Shown here in pieces: positions 18,168 to 27,278 of a DNA stretch of 64,000 nucleotides. Position 1 is the stretch's first letter; each line of letters opens with the position of its first letter. The notes beneath the pieces were generated by a model. It saw only the letters and a program-made list of their open reading frames with translations. It was not told the origin of the DNA and ran no database searches. Origin of the DNA: Microbacterium foliorum. GTDB lineage: Bacteria > Actinomycetota > Actinomycetes > Actinomycetales > Microbacteriaceae. The position numbers were made by a program, and so were the translations under genes. The stretch spans positions 3,224,001-3,288,000 of the forward strand of contig NZ_CP031425.1 of the NCBI RefSeq assembly GCF_003367705.1, read 5' to 3'.

Positions 18168-18561
18168 GGCCGGCCTCCTTCACGAGTCGGACGTCCTCGC
18201 CCACCGCCTGGACGGGGTTCTTGCGTGCGAGCACCTTGCGGAACTTCAGGATGCCGAGCAGTGCGAACAGCAGCACGGCGAGAATCAGGATGCCGAGCAC
18301 GGCGAGCGCCGACAGCCAGACCGGCCACCACGACGACAGCCCGGCGATCGCGAAGACCAGGATCACGGGCACGGCCCAGAACAGGAAGAACAGCGCGACG
18401 AGGAACCAGACGGATCCGATGCCCGCATCCTTCGCGACGCGCGAGACCCACGCCTTGGCCGCGTTGATCTCGGCCTTGACGAGGCTCGTGATGAGCTCCG
18501 GGAGGTCGCCGATCAGCGACAGCAGGCTGTCCTCTGCGCGATCACGGTATCCGCGGGGCAT
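18154..18561 (-). CDS. Phage-holin-family / actinobacterial holin-E-like membrane protein
   Basis: The product is 135 residues with a charged N-terminus (LIGDLPELITSLVKAEINAA), two adjacent TM helices (VWFLVALFFLFWAVPVILVF and VWLSALAVLGILILAVLLFA) and a basic C-terminus. This is the architecture of the chromosomal phage-holin-family proteins, which are not phage genes. The ATG at 18561 is 1 nt past the stop of the YtxH-like gene. Function is unknown; membrane-stress association is inferred from the partners. Confidence 0.75.
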   Translation of the reverse strand: MPRGYRDRAEDSLLSLIGDLPELITSLVKAEINAAKAWVSRVAKDAGIGSVWFLVALFFLFWAVPVILVFAIAGLSSWWPVWLSALAVLGILILAVLLFALLGILKFRKVLARKNPVQAVGEDVRLVKEAGRDEL

Positions 18562-18562
18562 C

Positions 18563-18970
18563 TCAGCTCCCGGACTTCGCGGCGGTGGACCGCGACGACG
18601 CCGGCTTCTTCGCGGCGGGCTTCTTCGCGGCGTCCTTCGCCTCATCGACGGCGTCTTCCGCCACATCCACGATGTCGTCTGCCGCCTTCTTGCCCGCGGC
18701 GACGGCGGAGTCGAGCCGCTGTCCGGCGGTCTTGTCCTTCCCGCCGACGGATCCCGCCACCTTCTGCAGGCCGTTCCAGATCGCACCGGGCAGCGCGGCG
18801 GCCTTGTCGCCGACGTACCCCTTGACCTTGTCGACCTGCTCCTGCACGGGGTCGAGGTTCCAGACCTTGAGCCACTGCGTCTTGATCTGCTCGTAGCGCT
18901 CGCGGCCTGCGCGCGTTCCGAGGACGTATCCCGCTCCGAGCCCTACGACGAGTCCGATCTTCCCCTTCAT
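18563..18970 (-). CDS. YtxH-like membrane-anchored, Lys/Ala-rich protein
   Basis: The product is 135 residues. The N-terminus KIGLVVGLGAGYVLGTRAGRE is the glycine-rich membrane anchor of YtxH-domain proteins. It is followed by amphipathic helix and a C-terminal AAKKPAAKKPASS tail resembling histone-like tails. GAGGAG lies 5 nt upstream of the ATG, and a perfect 16-bp palindrome sits where the -35 region would be. It is the first gene of the YtxH-holin-DUF3618 set lying between hemY and hemQ. Confidence 0.7.
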   Translation of the reverse strand: MKGKIGLVVGLGAGYVLGTRAGRERYEQIKTQWLKVWNLDPVQEQVDKVKGYVGDKAAALPGAIWNGLQKVAGSVGGKDKTAGQRLDSAVAAGKKAADDIVDVAEDAVDEAKDAAKKPAAKKPASSRSTAAKSGS

Positions 18971-19056
18971 GGGGTCTCCTCACGTTGTTCCGGTAGAACG
19001 CCCTGGGGCGAACTGACGGCCCGGTGCCGCCTGGCAGGAGTCCAGCGTAGCCCCGT

Positions 19057-19072
19057 ATGCCGAATTCGGCAT
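19057..19072. promoter_or_regulatory. 16-bp perfect palindrome upstream of the YtxH-like gene (possible operator)
   Basis: ATGCCGAATTCGGCAT is a perfect palindrome, flanked by GCCCCG and CGGGGC that extend it as an interrupted stem (19050-19082). On the minus strand a TACGCT -10 candidate lies 8 nt beyond, so the palindrome would cover the -35 element. It could alternatively be the hemY terminator, since the hemY stop is about 90 nt upstream. Confidence 0.45.
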
Positions 19073-19173
19073 CTACCGGGGCAGAGGGTTGACAGCAGGC
19101 CGGATCTCCGTTTGGGATCGCGGATCGTCATCGCGCCCCACCCGCCGGGTCCGCACCGCTCGAGTCACCGCCG

Positions 19174-20799
19174 TCAGTCCCACAGCAGCGACCGGCGCAG
19201 CCGATCCGCCTCCTCCTGCGCATCGGGGATCACCTGTGCGAGACCCGTGCCCGCGAGCCACGCCCCCACGGCCGCGATGCCGGGCACCGACTGGATCGCG
19301 TGGCGTGCGGCCTCGCGCCGGGCCCCGGAGCCGATGATCGATGCGGGCTGGGACTGCACGTAACGCGCGCGATGCGCGTCGACGAGATCGCCCTCCGCCA
19401 GCGGGACCCCGAGCAGAGCGGACGCCTCGCGCAGGGCGACGCGTGCAGCGGCGTCGTCGTCGAGCCCGGCCGTCGCGGCCGGCTCGCCCTGCGCACCGAA
19501 TGAGACGCGCACGAGGTGACGGTCGCCGGCGGCCTCGCGGACCCAGTCCCACTTCGCGCTCGAATGGGTGAGCGCCTTGGCGGTGTGGCTCCCCGGGACC
19601 GTCAGCACGCCGGTACCGCGGGGAGCGCCGGAGAGCGCCCGGGCGGCGAGCAGCAGTGTGACGATCTCGATCTCGGGGGCATCGGCCGCCGTCGTCAGGG
19701 AGAGCTCCGGTGCGGCTTCCGCGAGAAGACGTCGCGCAGCATGCTCCGACGTGGCCAGCACGACCCCGTCGGCCGAGAGGTCGAGCTGCGCGGTCGCCTC
19801 CTCGGCGAATCCTGCGCTCGCATCGGCATCCGCGGCGTCGACCTCCGTGGCGTCGACATCCTTGACGCCGACATCCGCGACGTCGGCGCTCACGACCCAG
19901 CCGTCCCCCGACGACGCGATCCGCGTCACGCGAGCCCGGGTGCGCACGACGCCGCCGAGCTTCTCGATGTCGGCGACGAGCGCCTCGACGAGCACCATCA
20001 TCCCGCCCTGCAGTCCTTCGACGGCGGCGCCGGGCGCCTGGGCCGCACGCGGAGCCTGGGCCGCGCGGGCAGCGTTCTGCTCACGGAGCGCCTGGACGGC
20101 CCCCGACAGCGAGCCGACGCTCGTGAGCGCCGCATTGAGTCCGGGGGCGGCGATGTCGACGTCGACATCGTCGGGTGACGCGGAGTAGACGCCGGTGGTG
20201 ACCGGGGCGACGAGGCGATCGCGCACCTTCGCCCCCATGCGCGACGAGACGAGCCTGCCCAGGCTCTGATTGTGGCCGATCGTCAGCGGGGGGCGGATCC
20301 GGTCGAGGTAGGCCCGCCATGCTCCCGACCATCCGATGACGCGGCGGACGTCTTCCTGGAACGGGTTGCCGGGGATGCCGAGGATCCCGCCGACCGGAAG
20401 CGGGGCGGCGCCGACTCCGGGGATGCCGGCCAGCCAGGCTCCTCCTGCCGCCGGGGCGACGATGCGATCGGAGAGGTCGAGTTCCGCGAGCAGCGCGCGG
20501 ACCCGCCCACCCCTGGTCGCATAGCTCTCGGCACCGGCATCGACCACGACCCCGTCGAGCTCCGCACGCCGGATCGCGCCGCCGACGGCATCGGAGGACT
20601 CCAGCAGCGTCACGTGCATGCCGACCTTGACGCATTCGCGCGCCGCGATCAGTCCGCCGACGCCCCCGCCGACCACGACGATGTGCCGCGTCGCCGCGCG
20701 GGCGGCGAGGTCGACGGGCTCGGGGCGGGACGACTCATTGCTTTTCGCGGGGTTCGCCGGGTTCGAGGGCTTCGCCGGGTTCGAGGGCTTCGAGGTCAT
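19174..20799 (-). CDS. hemY: Coproporphyrinogen/protoporphyrinogen III oxidase (HemY/CgoX)
   Basis: This FAD enzyme oxidises coproporphyrinogen III to coproporphyrin III in the HemQ-type pathway. The 541-residue chain has a repetitive, disordered N-terminus (KPSNPAKPSNPANPAK), the dinucleotide-binding motif VVVGGGVGGLIAA (GGGVGG at 44-49), then GVVVDAGAESYATRGG and the C-terminal FAD contact region GIAAVGAWLAGTGLAQVI. An Ala/Gln-rich insert (AARAAQAPRAAQAPGAA) and an Asp-rich insert (VKDVDATEVDAADADA) lengthen it beyond the usual 460-480. AAGGA lies 8 nt before the ATG. The ArsR-type gene directly upstream is probably cotranscribed. Confidence 0.92.
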   Translation of the reverse strand: MTSKPSNPAKPSNPANPAKSNESSRPEPVDLAARAATRHIVVVGGGVGGLIAARECVKVGMHVTLLESSDAVGGAIRRAELDGVVVDAGAESYATRGGRVRALLAELDLSDRIVAPAAGGAWLAGIPGVGAAPLPVGGILGIPGNPFQEDVRRVIGWSGAWRAYLDRIRPPLTIGHNQSLGRLVSSRMGAKVRDRLVAPVTTGVYSASPDDVDVDIAAPGLNAALTSVGSLSGAVQALREQNAARAAQAPRAAQAPGAAVEGLQGGMMVLVEALVADIEKLGGVVRTRARVTRIASSGDGWVVSADVADVGVKDVDATEVDAADADASAGFAEEATAQLDLSADGVVLATSEHAARRLLAEAAPELSLTTAADAPEIEIVTLLLAARALSGAPRGTGVLTVPGSHTAKALTHSSAKWDWVREAAGDRHLVRVSFGAQGEPAATAGLDDDAAARVALREASALLGVPLAEGDLVDAHRARYVQSQPASIIGSGARREAARHAIQSVPGIAAVGAWLAGTGLAQVIPDAQEEADRLRRSLLWD

Positions 20800-20876
20800 G
20801 GATCAATCCTTCCATCCGCCGCGCGACGTCGATCCGATGCGCGAAGTGCTGTCGGTCTCGAGGAGGAAGAACCCGA

Positions 20877-21215
20877 TCACGCCTCGGCGGGCGCGGGCGC
20901 GCTGCTCCCGGTGCCGCGCTTGCGCACCTCCCGGAGCACGATCTGCTCCGGGCAGACCGTCGAGAGAAAGTCGCCGACGGACAGCGCGAGGCGCTCCCCC
21001 ACGAGCGAGTACAGGATGCGGTTCGCATCGCGCCGCTCGGTGACGAGCCCCGCCTGGCGCAGCACACCCAGATGTCGCGAGATCGTGGGTCCGCTCGACG
21101 GGAACCGGGCGGCGATCTCACCCGCCGCGAGCTCACCCGCCTTCAGATCCTGCAGGATCTGCCGTCGCGTCGGATGCGCCAACGCCGAGAAGATGTCCGA
21201 CGCGTCATCTGCCAT
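20877..21215 (-). CDS. ArsR-family winged-helix regulator in the heme cluster
   Basis: The 112-residue protein has the ArsR winged-helix signature: ALAHPTRRQILQDLKAGELAAGEIA, then SSGPTISRHLGVLRQAGLV (recognition helix) and the wing ERRDANRILYSLVGERL. It lacks the classical metal-binding CVCD motif in the recognition helix, and its only Cys is in STVCPEQ. It is located between hemE and hemY, with an imperfect palindrome over its own promoter. This suggests autoregulation and control of hemY, perhaps in response to heme or redox state; the ligand is a guess. Confidence 0.85.
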   Translation of the reverse strand: MADDASDIFSALAHPTRRQILQDLKAGELAAGEIAARFPSSGPTISRHLGVLRQAGLVTERRDANRILYSLVGERLALSVGDFLSTVCPEQIVLREVRKRGTGSSAPAPAEA

Positions 21216-21219
21216 GTTC

Positions 21220-21245
21220 GCAATCTAGCACTCAGGCTATATTGC
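21220..21245 (-). promoter_or_regulatory. Probable ArsR-family operator over the regulator's promoter
   Basis: On the minus strand GCAATATAGC and GCTAGATTGC are inverted with one mismatch across a 6-nt spacer CTGAGT. The dyad ends 5 nt before the ATG at 21215. It contains a -10-like TAGATT and a TTGCAA, so repressor binding would occlude polymerase. The 26-bp size suits a dimeric winged-helix repressor. Confidence 0.65.
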
Positions 21246-21284
21246 AAGGGCCCGGATGCGGTCAGAGCGTCCGAGGGGCCGGGA

Positions 21285-22307
21285 TCAGATCGAGTGCACG
21301 AGCTCGACGATGCGCGTGAGCTGGTCGGGGTCGGTCTCGGGCGGAACGCCGTGCCCGAGGTTCACGATGTGACCGCGCGCCGCACGACCCCGCTCGACCA
21401 CGTCGCGCACGTGCGCCTCCAGCACCGGCCACGGCGCCGCGAGCAGAGCGGGGTCGATGTTGCCCTGCACCGTGACGTCCGGTCCGAGGATCCCGGCCGC
21501 CTCGTCGAGCGGAAGCCGCCAGTCGACTCCCACGGCATCGGCGATACCGTCGAGGCGCATGTCGTGCAGGAAGGGCCCCGTGCCCACACCGAAGTGGATG
21601 CTCGGAACGCCGATGGCGTCCAGCGCCACACGCGAATGGGGAGCGACGAAGCTCCGGTAGTCGGAGGTGCTCAGCGACCCCGCCCACGAATCGAACAGCT
21701 GCACGACGGAGGCTCCGGCGTCGCGCTGGATCTCGAGGAAACGACGCGAGACGAGGGCGAGCCAGCCCGCGAGCCGGTTCCAGGAGTCGGGGTCGGCGTG
21801 CATCATCGCCCGCGCGCGCAGGTGCTCCTTCGAGGGGCCGCCTTCGACGAGATAGGCGGCGAGCGTGAACGGCGCTCCCGCGAAGCCGATGAGCGGGGTG
21901 TCGCCGAGCTCGGCGGTGACGATGCCCACGGCCTCGGCGATGGCCGTGCCGTCGAGCGAGAGCGGATCGATCGCGGTGAGGCGATCGACGTCCGCGGCCG
22001 AGCGCACGGGGTTCGCGAACACCGGTCCGCGGCCGGGCTCGATCTCGACATCGACCCCGGCGAGACGCAGCGGGATCACGATGTCGCTGAAGAACACCGC
22101 GGCGTCGACGCCGTGGCGGCGCACCGGCTGCAGCGTGATCTCGGCCGCGAGGTCGGGGGTGAGGCAGGCGTCCAGCATCCGGGTGCCGACGCGCAGTTCG
22201 CGGTACTCGGGCAGCGATCGTCCGGCCTGTCGCATGAACCAGACGGGGGCGTGCTCGGGGCGGGGGCCGGTGAGGGCGCGCAGCAGCGGAGCGTCGGAGA
22301 GAGCCAT
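21285..22307 (-). CDS. hemE: Uroporphyrinogen decarboxylase
   Basis: This enzyme removes four acetate carboxyls from uroporphyrinogen III to give coproporphyrinogen III. The 340-residue product has both signatures: [16 protein letters not shown] near the N-terminus, and [35 protein letters not shown] and [10 protein letters not shown] complete the active-site set. The ATG at 22307 is preceded by GGAGG at 4 nt. It is divergent from hemA with about 60 bp between them, so both promoters share this gap. Confidence 0.95.
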   Translation of the reverse strand: MALSDAPLLRALTGPRPEHAPVWFMRQAGRSLPEYRELRVGTRMLDACLTPDLAAEITLQPVRRHGVDAAVFFSDIVIPLRLAGVDVEIEPGRGPVFANPVRSAADVDRLTAIDPLSLDGTAIAEAVGIVTAELGDTPLIGFAGAPFTLAAYLVEGGPSKEHLRARAMMHADPDSWNRLAGWLALVSRRFLEIQRDAGASVVQLFDSWAGSLSTSDYRSFVAPHSRVALDAIGVPSIHFGVGTGPFLHDMRLDGIADAVGVDWRLPLDEAAGILGPDVTVQGNIDPALLAAPWPVLEAHVRDVVERGRAARGHIVNLGHGVPPETDPDQLTRIVELVHSI

Positions 22308-22356
22308 GCATCCATCCTCCCACCCGCATCCGGGCCGACGTGCCCTGCGGCTCAGG

Positions 22357-22362
22357 TAGAAT
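22357..22362 (+). promoter_or_regulatory. -10 box TAGAAT of leaderless hemA
   Basis: TAGAAT is followed by 6 nt and then the GTG of hemA (22369). There is no Shine-Dalgarno, so hemA mRNA should start at its initiation codon. Confidence 0.55.
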
Positions 22363-22368
22363 CGATGT

Positions 22369-23694
22369 GTGCTGCTGGTTGTCACGGCGAGTCACAAGAC
22401 CGCCTCCTTCGAATTGCTCGAACGACTGAGCCGCACCCCCGAAGACGTCGCCTCCACCGTGGTGGACATGGCGTCCTGCGTGCAGGGTGCGGTCGTTCTG
22501 GCTACCTGCAACCGCTTCGAGGCCTACGTCGAGATGGACGAGCCGGTCACCGCAGCGGGTGCGATCGGTGTCGAGGCCGTGCTGGAGGCCGTCGAATCGT
22601 CGACCGGCATCCGCGCCGAGGAACTCGAGGGCGCCTACGAGGTGCACGCGGGTCGTCGCGTGGCCGAGCACCTCTTCTCGGTCGCCTCCGGCCTCGAATC
22701 CGTCGTATCCGGCGAGGGCGAGATCGCCGGCCAGGTGCGCCGCGCACTCAAGTCCGCCCGCAAGGAGGGCACCACCTCCCCCGAACTTGAGCGCCTATTC
22801 CAGCGGGCGAGCCAGGCCCAGCGCAAGGTCAAGAACGTCACGGCACTCGGCCGCGCCGGCCGTTCGCTCGTGCGCCTCGCCCTCGAGCTCGCCGACAGCC
22901 GCGTCGTCGACTGGTCGACCGAGCGGGTGCTGCTCGTGGGCACCGGCGCCTACGCCGCGGTCACCCTTGCGACGCTGCGCGAGCGGGGCGCCGTCAACAT
23001 CTCGGTGTACTCCCCGTCGGGGCGCGCCGAGAGGTTCGCGGCGAAGCACGGCATCCGCCCCGTCGCCGAGGCGGACTACGCGCGGGTCGCCTCTCGCTCG
23101 AGCCTGCTGATCACCTGCACGGCTGCGACCGCACCCGTGCTCACCCCGGAGCACCTTCAGGCCCCCACCGGCATCGCGGTCGAAGGATGCCCCGTCGCGT
23201 CGCACAGCCAGCTCGTCGTCGACCTCGGCATGCCGCGCAACGTCGACCCCGCCGTCGCCGCCCTCGAGGGCGTGGCTCTGCTCGACCTCGAGACCATCAG
23301 CCTGCACGCGCCGCTCGAAGAGCTGCAGGCGACCGACGCGGCCCGCTCGGTCGTGCGCGAGGCCGCAGACACGTTCCACGTCGTCGGCAGCCGACAGAGC
23401 GTCACCCCCTCGGTGGTGGCGCTGCGGTCGCACATGTTCGGCCTTCTCGAGGCCGAGATCGCACGGGCCCGCGCCCGGGGAGACGAAGACGGACGTGTGG
23501 AGCAGGCGCTCCGGCACCTGACCGGCGTTCTGCTGCACACCCCGACGACGCGGGCGCACGAGCTGGCCGCCACCGGCCGTGCGGACGAGTTCGCGGCGGC
23601 ACTGTCGACCCTGTACGGGATCGACCAGGCCGGGATCGACCAGCACGGGATCGACCGGGCCTCCGCCCTGTCGGACGACGCCGCAACCGCCTGA
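22369..23694 (+). CDS. hemA: Glutamyl-tRNA reductase
   Basis: This NADPH enzyme reduces Glu-tRNA to glutamate-1-semialdehyde, the committed step of the C5 pathway. The 441-residue protein has the catalytic Cys47 in [34 protein letters not shown], and the NADPH-binding [14 protein letters not shown]. The NADP region is slightly unusual, reading GTGAYA where GAGxMG is common. The C-terminus contains a short repeat ([13 protein letters not shown]). It is transcribed away from hemE. Confidence 0.94.
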   Translation: MLLVVTASHKTASFELLERLSRTPEDVASTVVDMASCVQGAVVLATCNRFEAYVEMDEPVTAAGAIGVEAVLEAVESSTGIRAEELEGAYEVHAGRRVAEHLFSVASGLESVVSGEGEIAGQVRRALKSARKEGTTSPELERLFQRASQAQRKVKNVTALGRAGRSLVRLALELADSRVVDWSTERVLLVGTGAYAAVTLATLRERGAVNISVYSPSGRAERFAAKHGIRPVAEADYARVASRSSLLITCTAATAPVLTPEHLQAPTGIAVEGCPVASHSQLVVDLGMPRNVDPAVAALEGVALLDLETISLHAPLEELQATDAARSVVREAADTFHVVGSRQSVTPSVVALRSHMFGLLEAEIARARARGDEDGRVEQALRHLTGVLLHTPTTRAHELAATGRADEFAAALSTLYGIDQAGIDQHGIDRASALSDDAATA

Positions 23695-23728
23695 CCCGCT
23701 CGCGGGCGACCGGTGCCAGACTGGGTTC

Positions 23729-24298
23729 ATGGCCCTGCACATCACCGGCGACTCCGACGCCGACGCCCTGCTGTCCGACAACCCGCTGGCGCTGCTCGTC
23801 GGGATGCTGCTCGACCAGCAGGTGCCGATGGAGACCGCGTTCGCCGGTCCGCTCAAGATCGAGCAGCGCACCGGGGCCGCGGATGCCGCGACGATCGCGG
23901 GAATGGATCCGGACGAGTTCCTCGACGCGTTCAAGACCACGCCCGCCGTGCACCGATTCCCGGGTTCGATGGCCGCCCGCGTGCAGGCGCTCTGTCAGGA
24001 GATCGTCGATCGGTGGGGCGGCGACGCGTCCGCGATCTGGACGGACGGCGACCCCTCGGGCGCCGAGGTGCTCGACCGACTCAAGGCCCTGCCGGGCTTC
24101 GGCGAGCAGAAGGCGAAGATCTTCGTCGCGCTGCTGGGCAAGCAGTACGGCTTCACCGGCGACGGATGGCGCACGGCCGCGGGCGACTACGGCGTCGAGG
24201 GATCGTTCCGCAGCGTCGCCGACATCGTCTCGCCCGAGTCGCTCACGAAGGTCCGCGAGCACAAGAAGGCGATGAAGGCGGCGGCGAAGACGGGATAG
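23729..24298 (+). CDS. HhH-GPD family base-excision DNA glycosylase-like protein
   Basis: The 189-residue protein resembles the short actinobacterial branch of HhH-GPD proteins. NPLALLVGMLLDQQVPMETAF opens the domain, and the helix-hairpin-helix LKALPGFGEQKAKIFVALLG is followed by a Trp/Asp-containing loop. It is shorter than classical AlkA/Nth enzymes and I cannot pick out the catalytic Asp confidently, so substrate is unassigned. CAGACT precedes the ATG by 6 nt (leaderless type). Confidence 0.78.
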   Translation: MALHITGDSDADALLSDNPLALLVGMLLDQQVPMETAFAGPLKIEQRTGAADAATIAGMDPDEFLDAFKTTPAVHRFPGSMAARVQALCQEIVDRWGGDASAIWTDGDPSGAEVLDRLKALPGFGEQKAKIFVALLGKQYGFTGDGWRTAAGDYGVEGSFRSVADIVSPESLTKVREHKKAMKAAAKTG

Positions 24299-24397
24299 CG
24301 AGCCGGGCGCGCTGCTTTCAGGACCGGGCAGTCAGCACCGGGTAGTCAGGCGCACCGCAGTCAGGCACTGGCAGTCATGGCAGTCAGGCGCTGGTAG

Positions 24398-25783
24398 TCA
24401 GGCGCCGCGCAGGAGCCCGGCGAGGTGGTCGTGCAGGCGGTCGATGGGGATGCGTTCCTGCGCCATGCTGTCACGATCGCGCACGGTGACCTCGTGGTCG
24501 TCGAGCGAGTCGAAGTCGACCGTCACGCACAGCGGAGTCCCGATCTCATCCTGACGCCGATACCGTCGGCCGATCGCCCCCGCATCGTCGAAGTCCACGA
24601 CCCAGGAGCCCCGCAGCGCATCCGCCACCTCGCGCGCCAGCGGCGACAACCGTTCGTTGCGGCTCAGCGGCAGCACCGCGACCTTGACGGGAGCGAGACG
24701 CGGGTCGAGCCGCAGCACCGTGCGCACGTCGGTGCCGCCCTTGGCGTTGGGCGCCTCCTCCTCGCGGTAGGCGTCGACGAGGAAGGCCAGCATCGACCGC
24801 GTCAACCCGAATGACGGCTCGATCACGTGCGGGGTGTACCGGTCGCCGGTCGCCTGGTCGAAGTAGGTCAGGCTCTGCCCCGACGCCTCGCTGTGACGCG
24901 CGAGGTCGTAGTCGCCGCGGTTCGCGACTCCCATGAGCTCGCCCCATTCCCTGCCCGCGAACCCGAAGCGGTACTCGACATCGACCGTGGCGGCCGAGTA
25001 GTGCGCGCGGTCTCCGTCGGGCACGTCGACCCGGCGGAGGTTGGCGGGATCGATGCCGAGATCGAGATACCAGTCCCAGCTGGCCTCCACCCAGTGCGAG
25101 AACCACGCCTGTGCGTCGGTCGGCGCCGTGAAGAACTCGACCTCCATCTGCTCGAACTCGCGGGTGCGGAAGATGAAGTTGCCGGGGGTGATCTCATTGC
25201 GGAACGCCTTGCCGACCTGCCCGATCCCGAACGGCGGCTTCTTGCGGCTGGTGGTGAGCACGTTCGAGAAGTTGACGAAGATGCCCTGCGCGGTCTCGGG
25301 ACGCAGATAGTGCAGGCCCGACTCGTCGTCCACGACGCCGAGATGGGTCTTCACGAGCCCCGAGAACGATGCGGGTTCGGTGTACCGCCCCCTGGTTCCG
25401 CAGTTCGGGCACGGGGCGACCGCGAGACCTCCGTCGAGGGAGCGGTCCGCACGCCTCTCGACCTCTTCCACGACGGCATCGGCACGGAAGCGCCGATGGC
25501 AGTTCAGGCACTCCACGAGCTGGTCACTGAAGGTCGCGACGTGGCCCGAGGCCTCCCACACCCGCCGAGGCAGGATGATGCTCGAGTCGAGTCCCACCAT
25601 GTCGCCACGGCCGCGGACGAACGTCTGCCACCACTGACGGCGGATGTTCTCCTTGAGCTCGGTGCCGAGATGTCCGTAGTCCCACGCCGACCGGGAGCCG
25701 CCGTAGATCTCACCGGTCTGGAAGACGAACCCGCGGTGGCGAGCAAGGGCGATGACCTTGTCGAGGCGGGACTGTTCGGCCAC
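24398..25783 (-). CDS. glyS: Glycine--tRNA ligase (single-chain type)
   Basis: This class II synthetase charges tRNA-Gly. The 461-residue length is that of the dimeric glyQS type. Recognised segments include [20 protein letters not shown], a zinc-type CxxC pair (CLNCHRR and CPNCGTRG), [13 protein letters not shown], motif 2 IGKAFRNE-like [20 protein letters not shown], and motif 3 in [14 protein letters not shown]. The GTG at 25783 has GGAG about 7 nt upstream and a TAGGAT -10 about 50 nt upstream, so unlike many neighbours it has a leader. Stop-containing repeats follow the gene. Confidence 0.96.
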   Translation of the reverse strand: MAEQSRLDKVIALARHRGFVFQTGEIYGGSRSAWDYGHLGTELKENIRRQWWQTFVRGRGDMVGLDSSIILPRRVWEASGHVATFSDQLVECLNCHRRFRADAVVEEVERRADRSLDGGLAVAPCPNCGTRGRYTEPASFSGLVKTHLGVVDDESGLHYLRPETAQGIFVNFSNVLTTSRKKPPFGIGQVGKAFRNEITPGNFIFRTREFEQMEVEFFTAPTDAQAWFSHWVEASWDWYLDLGIDPANLRRVDVPDGDRAHYSAATVDVEYRFGFAGREWGELMGVANRGDYDLARHSEASGQSLTYFDQATGDRYTPHVIEPSFGLTRSMLAFLVDAYREEEAPNAKGGTDVRTVLRLDPRLAPVKVAVLPLSRNERLSPLAREVADALRGSWVVDFDDAGAIGRRYRRQDEIGTPLCVTVDFDSLDDHEVTVRDRDSMAQERIPIDRLHDHLAGLLRGA

Positions 25784-25872
25784 GGTGGCTCCAGAGGTCG
25801 CAGGGGCGAGCCCGTGACGACGGGCACTTCGATCCTATCCGCGCGACACGAGCCGTCACGGGGCCGCGACGC

Positions 25873-26562
25873 TCAGGCCGTGAAGAGGTAGCCCTTGGCG
25901 ACGTCGAATCCGGCGAGGGTCAGGCCGCTGCCGAGGAGCCCCTCCATCTGCGCGCGCAGGCGGGTGCGCCACTCGTGCGCGGCCTGCGGATCCTCGACGC
26001 GGATCGTCTCGATGTCGGACGGGATCTCCAGCGTCTCCACGACGGATCCGGCGGCCGGGGGCTTCGCGATGTCGGCGAGCGCCCATTCGACGTCGAGCCT
26101 GTCGCTCTCGTCACCGGCGTCTCCGCCGCCGAAGATGCCGTAGCGGTTGACCGAGTATCCGGTCGCGCGGGCGCCGAGCACTGTGAGGAAGAAGTGCGCG
26201 TTGCGGGCGACGAGCGGATCGAACGTCCAGGTGATGCGGCCGACGTCGCGGGAGAACGCCCATTGACGCTGGTGCTCCTTGAGCTCCCGGCCCCAGCCTC
26301 GCCCGCGGTACTCGGGTCGCAGCGCGGTGATGTGGGAGTGCATCGCCCGTCGCGCCGGAGCGCCGAAGAAGGCGATCGATGCACCGACCATCCGCTCCTC
26401 CCCGCCCTCGGCGTCGAACAGGCCGACGACGTAGTTGCCGGACTGCTGCAGCGCGCGCAGCGTCCCCGCGTCGATGACTCGCTCGGGTCCACGGATGGAG
26501 TCGAGCAGGCCCTGCGCGTCGATGATGAGTTCAACGGTGTCCAGATCACGGATGGTTCGCAC
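25873..26562 (-). CDS. GNAT-family N-acetyltransferase
   Basis: The product is 229 residues. The acetyl-CoA-binding motif A is seen as HITALRPEYRGRGWGRELKEHQ, followed by ITWTFDPLVARNAHFFLTVLGARA, typical of a GNAT subgroup of about 230-280 residues. The C-terminal third is less conserved. The GTG at 26562 lies 6 nt after CAGACT. The substrate is unknown, and a longer open frame upstream of the GTG is not coding. Confidence 0.85.
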   Translation of the reverse strand: MRTIRDLDTVELIIDAQGLLDSIRGPERVIDAGTLRALQQSGNYVVGLFDAEGGEERMVGASIAFFGAPARRAMHSHITALRPEYRGRGWGRELKEHQRQWAFSRDVGRITWTFDPLVARNAHFFLTVLGARATGYSVNRYGIFGGGDAGDESDRLDVEWALADIAKPPAAGSVVETLEIPSDIETIRVEDPQAAHEWRTRLRAQMEGLLGSGLTLAGFDVAKGYLFTA

Positions 26563-26612
26563 GCCCCCAGTCTGCCCCTCCGGTCGCAGATATCGGAATC
26601 GAACACGGATGC

Positions 26613-27242
26613 TCAGGCGCGGGAGCGCTCCGGGAAGGCCGTACCTCCTCCGGCGGCGAGGGACGCGGCGACGATCTCGAGGAACTCGTTCATCATCTCG
26701 ACGGTCATCTCGGGGAGCATCCCGTCCCAGTACGAGAGCACGGCCCCTCGGCCCTGCATCATCCCCGCCGGCCGGGCGAATGCCCAGAGGTGCAGGTGTG
26801 CCGAACCGTCGTTGAATCTGCTGAAGTGGCACCGCGCGACACCGGGGATCTTCTTCACCGCCTCGGAGATGCGCTGCATCAACGGTCCGAGTGCGGCGAG
26901 GACCTCGACGGGAGCATCTTCGAGCAGCCAGTGCCTGCGCGGGGCGATCGCGCCTATGAAAGGAAGCCCGCCCGGTTCCCACCCTGCACGCACCTGCCAC
27001 AGGTCGTCATGCCAGATCGTGTGCTCATCCGGCGTGCATGAACCGCAGTTCTCGGGGTCGAGCTCACCGTTGCGCGGCTTCTCGGGCACGAGCATCGGCT
27101 CGAGCGGGCGCATGACGACCGACTCGTAGGCATTGGCCGGACCGTGCGTCATCCACGAGCCGTCGGGCCGCTCGCCATAGACGATCCTGCGGTGGAAGGG
27201 GGTGTCGGCCGGATGCTGTTCGAAATCGACGCTCATGCCCAT
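26613..27242 (-). CDS. HIT-like superfamily protein (tentative)
   Basis: The 209-residue protein carries SAHLHLWAFARPAG, which resembles the His-x-His core of histidine-triad or galactose-1-phosphate uridylyltransferase-like proteins, and a Cys-bearing segment ENCGSCTPDEHTIWHDD. Many actinobacterial proteins of this size with these blocks are annotated as HIT-like. The third histidine is replaced by Trp, so catalysis may differ. ATGs at 27242 and 27236 are both possible. It is divergent from the POT transporter. Confidence 0.5.
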   Translation of the reverse strand: MGMSVDFEQHPADTPFHRRIVYGERPDGSWMTHGPANAYESVVMRPLEPMLVPEKPRNGELDPENCGSCTPDEHTIWHDDLWQVRAGWEPGGLPFIGAIAPRRHWLLEDAPVEVLAALGPLMQRISEAVKKIPGVARCHFSRFNDGSAHLHLWAFARPAGMMQGRGAVLSYWDGMLPEMTVEMMNEFLEIVAASLAAGGGTAFPERSRA

Positions 27243-27278
27243 ATCGAACCATGCCGCGACCGGGCGTACCGTGGAGGG

